Shown: positions 6,070-6,192 of the stretch, piece after piece
How positions within the stretch are numbered: the first letter of the stretch is position 1
Layout of the letters: each line of letters starts with the position of its first letter
DNA from: Clostridia bacterium
GTDB lineage: Bacteria; Bacillota_A; Clostridia; Oscillospirales; CAG-272
NCBI GenBank assembly: GCA_017546745.1
Contig: JAFYRZ010000047.1
Span: forward strand, 1 to 6,192
Reading direction: 5' to 3'
DNA length: 6,192 bases
Notes under the pieces: model-generated
What the model saw: only the letters and a program-made list of their open reading frames with translations
Databases searched by the model: none
What the model was told of the DNA's origin: nothing
Program-made: the position numbers and the translations under genes

Positions 6070-6072
6070 GAA

Positions 6073-6192
6073 ATGAAACTTACTTTTGAAATTAACGAGG
6101 ATTTATCCAAACGCTTTGATATGGCGTTACAACTTACAGGAGAAAACAAAGATACCGTTTTAGAAAGCTTGATGAAGGCATATGTCGTACAG
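6073..6192 (+). CDS. Small protein with ribbon-helix-helix-like N-terminus (cut by window end)
   Basis: The 40 visible residues read as a short beta strand (KLTFEIN, 2-8), a helix (EDLSKRFDMALQLTG, 9-23), a polar turn (ENK) and a second helix (DTVLESLMKAYVVQ, 27-40). That is the layout of ribbon-helix-helix DNA-binding proteins such as antitoxins of the RelB/DinJ sort and plasmid repressors. I do not recognise the exact family, and the C-terminal part is outside the window. Support for a real gene is strong: consensus promoter, near-perfect ribosome binding site, and a sensible open frame. The octad repeats over its promoter fit self-repression. Its A+T-rich codons (TTA, AAA, GAA, GTA) differ from the G+C-rich choices in spoIIE, which suggests separate acquisition. 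It could be an antitoxin with a toxin gene next, or a stand-alone regulator; neither can be decided here. Confidence 0.75.
   Translation, partial: MKLTFEINEDLSKRFDMALQLTGENKDTVLESLMKAYVVQ

Larger units (their letters stand above)
5823..6072. other. Non-coding A+T-rich, repeat-rich interval after spoIIE
   Basis: I see no credible gene on either strand. In order it holds five heptads (5836-5870), a perfect inverted repeat (5869-5895), a GC-based stem-loop (5961-5991), palindrome TAGTAAATTACTA (5949-5961), three 8-base repeats (6001-6024) and a promoter (6025-6053). The shift to A+T-rich sequence begins near 5871. No clear intrinsic terminator for spoIIE is visible. The sequence suggests the junction of an acquired or mobile segment, but terminal repeats and a target duplication cannot be established from one side. 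Confidence 0.6.

Noticed and set aside
5823..6192. CRISPR array, tRNA gene or attachment site in the tail
   Set aside because: The heptads have no spacers, no cloverleaf or T-loop GTTC context was found, and no tRNA 3' end is present to serve as an integration site.

Overview
The window looks like chromosomal DNA of an endospore-forming member of the Bacillota, most likely class Clostridia. The case rests on a full-length SpoIIE-type sporulation phosphatase, an AddA-type (not RecB-type) helicase-nuclease, a gene pair (ACT-domain protein plus DUF711/UPF0210 protein) common in Gram-positive bacteria, strong GGAGG ribosome binding sites and clear TTGNNN-17-TANNNT promoters. The coding DNA is moderately G+C-rich. 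The last ~320 bases are plainly A+T-rich and differ in character.

Layout. Positions 1-1556 hold a minus-strand operon, truB followed 16 bases later by addA, which runs off the left edge. Positions 1557-1702 are a compact divergent regulatory region: back-to-back sigma-A-type promoters whose -35 boxes are 9 bases apart drive truB leftward and the ACT/DUF711 pair rightward. Positions 1703-3330 are the ACT-domain gene and the DUF711 gene, joined by a TGATG stop/start overlap and closed by a strong intrinsic terminator (3361-3400). Positions 3501-5822 are spoIIE, behind a promoter with a perfect TATAAT but no proper -35 at normal spacing, as expected of an activator-dependent (Spo0A-type) promoter. 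Positions 5823-6072 are non-coding and rich in structure: five TTCACTY heptads, a perfect 12-bp inverted repeat, a GC-based stem-loop, a 13-base palindrome, and a short array of 8-base repeats abutting a consensus promoter. From 6073 a gene for a small protein with a ribbon-helix-helix-like N-terminus begins and is cut by the window end.

How they fit together. truB (tRNA U55 modification) and addA (double-strand break processing) are housekeeping genes sharing a transcript. The ACT/DUF711 pair is conserved but functionally unresolved, probably a ligand sensor with its partner. spoIIE acts at polar septation and in activating sigma-F in the forespore. The A+T-rich tail looks like the edge of a separately acquired or mobile segment whose first gene may repress itself. 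That tail is the least ordinary part of the window, but only 40 codons of its gene are visible.
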